Assembly: GCA_023105745.1 (NCBI GenBank)
Contig: JALGQZ010000011.1
Span: forward strand, 49,710,698-49,774,697
Source: Austropuccinia psidii
Lineage: Eukaryota; Basidiomycota; Pucciniomycetes; Pucciniales; Sphaerophragmiaceae
Reading direction: 5' to 3'
Length of the DNA stretch: 64,000 bases
Made by a program: the position numbers and the translations under genes. The notes beneath the pieces are model-generated. The model was not told where the DNA came from. It saw only the letters and a list, made by a program, of their open reading frames with translations, and made no database searches. Within the stretch, counting starts at the first letter, position 1, and each line of letters begins with the position of its first letter. This document shows, piece by piece, positions 61,649 through 64,000 of the stretch.

Positions 61649-61710
61649 GTAAATTCAATTCATTTCTTAGTCTAATTTGCTTTAAATGCACGTTAAATAA
61701 CTCCTACTAG
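61649..61710 (+). other. Intron of element D gag leader
   Basis: GTAAATTC...TCCTACTAG, 62 bases. The upstream exon is now 19 kb away (ends at 42,462) because element B inserted at the donor. The join is phase 1 and gives a Glu codon if the left duplication copy (CAG) is the ancestral exon end. Confidence 0.55.
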
Positions 61711-62457
61711 AAGTGGAAGTAACTACTTCATCCAATCAAATGGATCTGGACCAGGAAATTCAAGTAATAAATCAAAAAGACAAGAATTTCAGCCCAGAGG
61801 AGTTGCAGGAGAGGCACAAATGAAGGATTTCAGAACTTCCACCAGTTCCCAAAGGTTAGCCAGAACATTTGAAACTCTTCTTCAGAGTACAGAAGCTAAC
61901 ATAACTTATATTCCTGTTGTCAGACCTGAATAATTTCCAAAAAGCAACAGTGGATATATACCAGTCTGAGTACAAGAACTGGTTTATGGCAGAAAATAAG
62001 AAGGAGTGGGAACTTCTGCCAAACCTCTGGATAGGGACAATGAACTCTCATCCCCAAGTGAAGAAGCTCATGGGCCGAAAAAAGACAGAGGACTTTTTCA
62101 AGGGTTGGAAACCCATTTCTTGCAAAGGAAAAGTCCAAAAGATAACAGCTTGGCTGAAAAATCAAAGCATTTTCTCAGAAGACCAGAATAAATAGTTTTT
62201 CAAAAAGAAGGACTACAGACCAGTGGAAGTTACTCAAGCCTTCACAAGTGCCAAACAAGGGCAAGCAATCCCCAAGGAGCAATCAAAAAACATAGGGAAA
62301 GGCAAAGTTCAAGTGGAAAAAACCTTACCCACAGAATTACAGAATTACAGAGGAAGAAAAGACAGCTATGGACAATGTGTTCAATATGGAAAGGAATTTA
62401 ATGGAATTAAAAAACAAGCAAGAGGAAAGAATGAATCAATCCTTTCCAAAGAAATAG
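61711..62457 (+). pseudogene. Element D ORF1 (second exon), overlapping Gag-Pol
   Basis: In frame from 61,713 the peptide reads VEVTTSSNQMDLDQEIQV, SPEELQERHK, three early stops, then an open stretch LNNFQKATVDIYQSEYKNWF ... SIFSEDQNK to 62,195. A deletion of about 20 bases near 62,250 (between short CACAAG repeats, inferred from remembered family sequences) moves it one frame, where it resumes and ends ...TAMDNVFNMERNLMELKNKQ... with TAG at 62,455. The same C-terminal motif is at 13,980-14,060 in element C. Throughout, Gag-Pol runs in the -1 frame. Role inferred: Gag N-terminal or accessory protein. Confidence 0.65.
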
Positions 62458-64000
62458 ATCTTGTAAATATTGTATTTCATGTTGAAACTTCTAATAAAGA
62501 AATTTTGGAAAAGCTTAAAAACTTTCAGTATATCAAACAAAAGTTGGGTAGAGAAATTTTACAATTGAAAGAGTCACAAAAGACTATTACTGGTCTGGAA
62601 AAAGTGAATAAGGATAATATTTTGTTCTTGATGCAAATCTGTGAGATAATTGAGTCCAAAGCTACTCTTCACAATCTGCCAGATTAGAATTCTATTTCTT
62701 TCACTACTAAACAATCAAAAGATTTAAGAATACAAGTTTGAAACTGGGAAAATTCAACTGGTCATGATGCAGCGGTTTTCCAAGAGTAATTGGAAAGAAG
62801 TGACAAATCAAGAGTTGAATTGAAATAAGAAATTAAATCAAGTATTAATAATATATCACTGAAAAATGAGCTGCCAAGACAGTCTACACCAATCCTTGAC
62901 AGAAATGTGTTGAACTTGAATAATGACTTACATCATACCATTCAAAGCAATTCAGAGGTAGAACATTCCTTTAATTTCCAGAGCTCTCCCATATTAGAGG
63001 AATTAAAAGCCTGCAGTGGTTAAGGAGAATATAATCATATAAATTTTATAAAATCAATTGATATGCTAAAAGAAGACTTTAACATACAATATGAATAAAT
63101 AAGTGCCATATTACACTCATTATTTACCAAATCAGAAAATAAATGGTATTATAAAATGAGACAAGACTATTTTAAACACTCCTGGCCTTTATGGAAAGCT
63201 CAAATTATTCCCAAATGGGAAAATTATTCCTGAATATTTGAAATTAAATATTATTTTGAAGAAGCCATTTTTATTATTGAGAGGGACAGGCCCATGTCCT
63301 GGTTTCTTAAACAAAAAGAAAAATTAACTTCTCTTCATCCTGATATGCCTGATAAAATGGGAAATAAAAGGATATTAAGAAAATTTTGTGGTGACCTTGA
63401 GCATGCTATAAGAAGCAGATTTATTGAGCCTTTCTCTACAGAAGATTATTTCAATTCCATGGAAGACATTACTACCAGAAAAATAATTGGTAGAAATTGG
63501 CATAAAACCCCAATGTACAATAAGACTAATGGTAAACCAATTTCAAGACCAAATAAGCCACAAGACGGAAATCCTCTGAAATGTCATAAATGTGGAAGTA
63601 AATCTCATTTGGCTAATACTTCTCCAAAAAAGACAATAATAAATAAGATAGAAATTGAAAAAGATGAAGACACAAAATAGACAGATGATTTATCTTTACA
63701 TGAAAGTGATTCTGAGAATACTGAAGAGGAAGAACTACCAGATAGGCGTAGTATAGAAAATATCAATGTATCCTTTGAAGTCACATAAGTGCATACTTGC
63801 TTGCCACAATACTGTGATGAATATATGGATCTGATACATGTACACAATGCCAAAATTCAGAAAGCCAAGCCTGCTAGAGGTAATAGTTATACAGCTGGCT
63901 CATCTTGTATCCATAATATTGTGATAAAAAAACCAAGATACATCTTGAATTGGGTGCTTTCTGCACTTGTGTTGGCAAATATTATCTTTACATAATTTAT
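62006..64000 (+). pseudogene. Element D Gag-Pol, gag part and protease start (runs off window)
   Basis: The Gag-Pol frame is seen at 62,006-62,191 (ELSSPSEEAHGPKKDRG) and, after the deletion, from 62,223 to 63,998 in one frame interrupted only by stops. It has a coiled-coil region (ETSNKEILEKLKNFQYIKQK), capsid (about 63,000-63,450: GEYNHINFIKSIDM, RDRPMSWFLKQKEKL), and a knuckle CHKCGSKSHLANTSPKK at about 63,580 whose last Cys is Ser. The protease begins at 63,905; one base shift away GAFCTCVGK is readable, with the usual DSG changed to ELG, so the catalytic Asp is lost. RT and beyond lie outside the window. Closest relative here is element C. Confidence 0.8.

Noticed and set aside
1..64000. 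tRNA, rRNA or other structured RNA genes
   Set aside because: No TTCGA-type B-box in a tRNA-like setting and no rRNA-like sequence noticed by eye on either strand; a covariance-model search would be decisive.

Overview
This is an AT-rich eukaryotic window made almost entirely of decayed LTR retrotransposons of the Ty3/Gypsy (chromovirus) type. I find no intact host gene, tRNA, rRNA or CRISPR array. The Gag-Pol protein families, the AT-rich base composition and the short GT-AG introns match, from memory, the retrotransposons of rust fungi (Pucciniales), most closely the myrtle rust Austropuccinia psidii. That assignment is recall, not a search.

Left part (1-31.4 kb). A decayed element 'G' (gag, retropepsin-like and unrecognised pol remains, + strand) is split by two insertions. 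One is solo LTR 'F' (2,636-7,361), which itself carries solo LTR 'H' (3,459-5,787) and a foldback/MITE-like element (6,650-7,197). The other is element 'C' (11,118-22,996, + strand), whose 3' LTR holds solo LTR 'S' (20,286-22,199). A worn LTR 'J' lies at about 26.3-27.65 kb. Long stretches at 23.2-26.3 and 27.7-31.4 kb show nothing I can name. A second copy of the MITE-like family is at 31.4-32.3 kb.

Right part (32.6-64 kb) is a four-deep nest. Element 'E' (5' LTR 32.6-37.7 kb, split by solo LTRs H' and F'; gag 38.4-40.25 kb) contains element 'D' (left part about 40.35-42.46 kb, right part 61.64-64 kb, leaving the window). D contains 'B' (42,463-61,643, minus strand), and B contains 'A' (48,631-58,315, + strand), the youngest. 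Target-site duplications mark most joints (CCTCT for A, AGCAG/AGCAT for B, TTTCT for C, AAGGC for S, GTTTC for F', AATGGT for H'), and LTR-LTR divergence judged by eye agrees with the order A younger than B.

The most interesting biology is in A, C, D and E. Their gag leaders share a short phase-1 intron at the same place (a Glu codon spans the junction in all four). In A, C and D the spliced ORF1 overlaps Gag-Pol in the -1 frame over hundreds of bases, with both frames protein-like. In A a zero-frame A_AAA_AAC slippery heptamer with a close downstream stem-loop could make the switch; in A and C a tandem AG-AG acceptor could do it instead. All copies here are inactivated by stops, frameshifts or lost catalytic residues.
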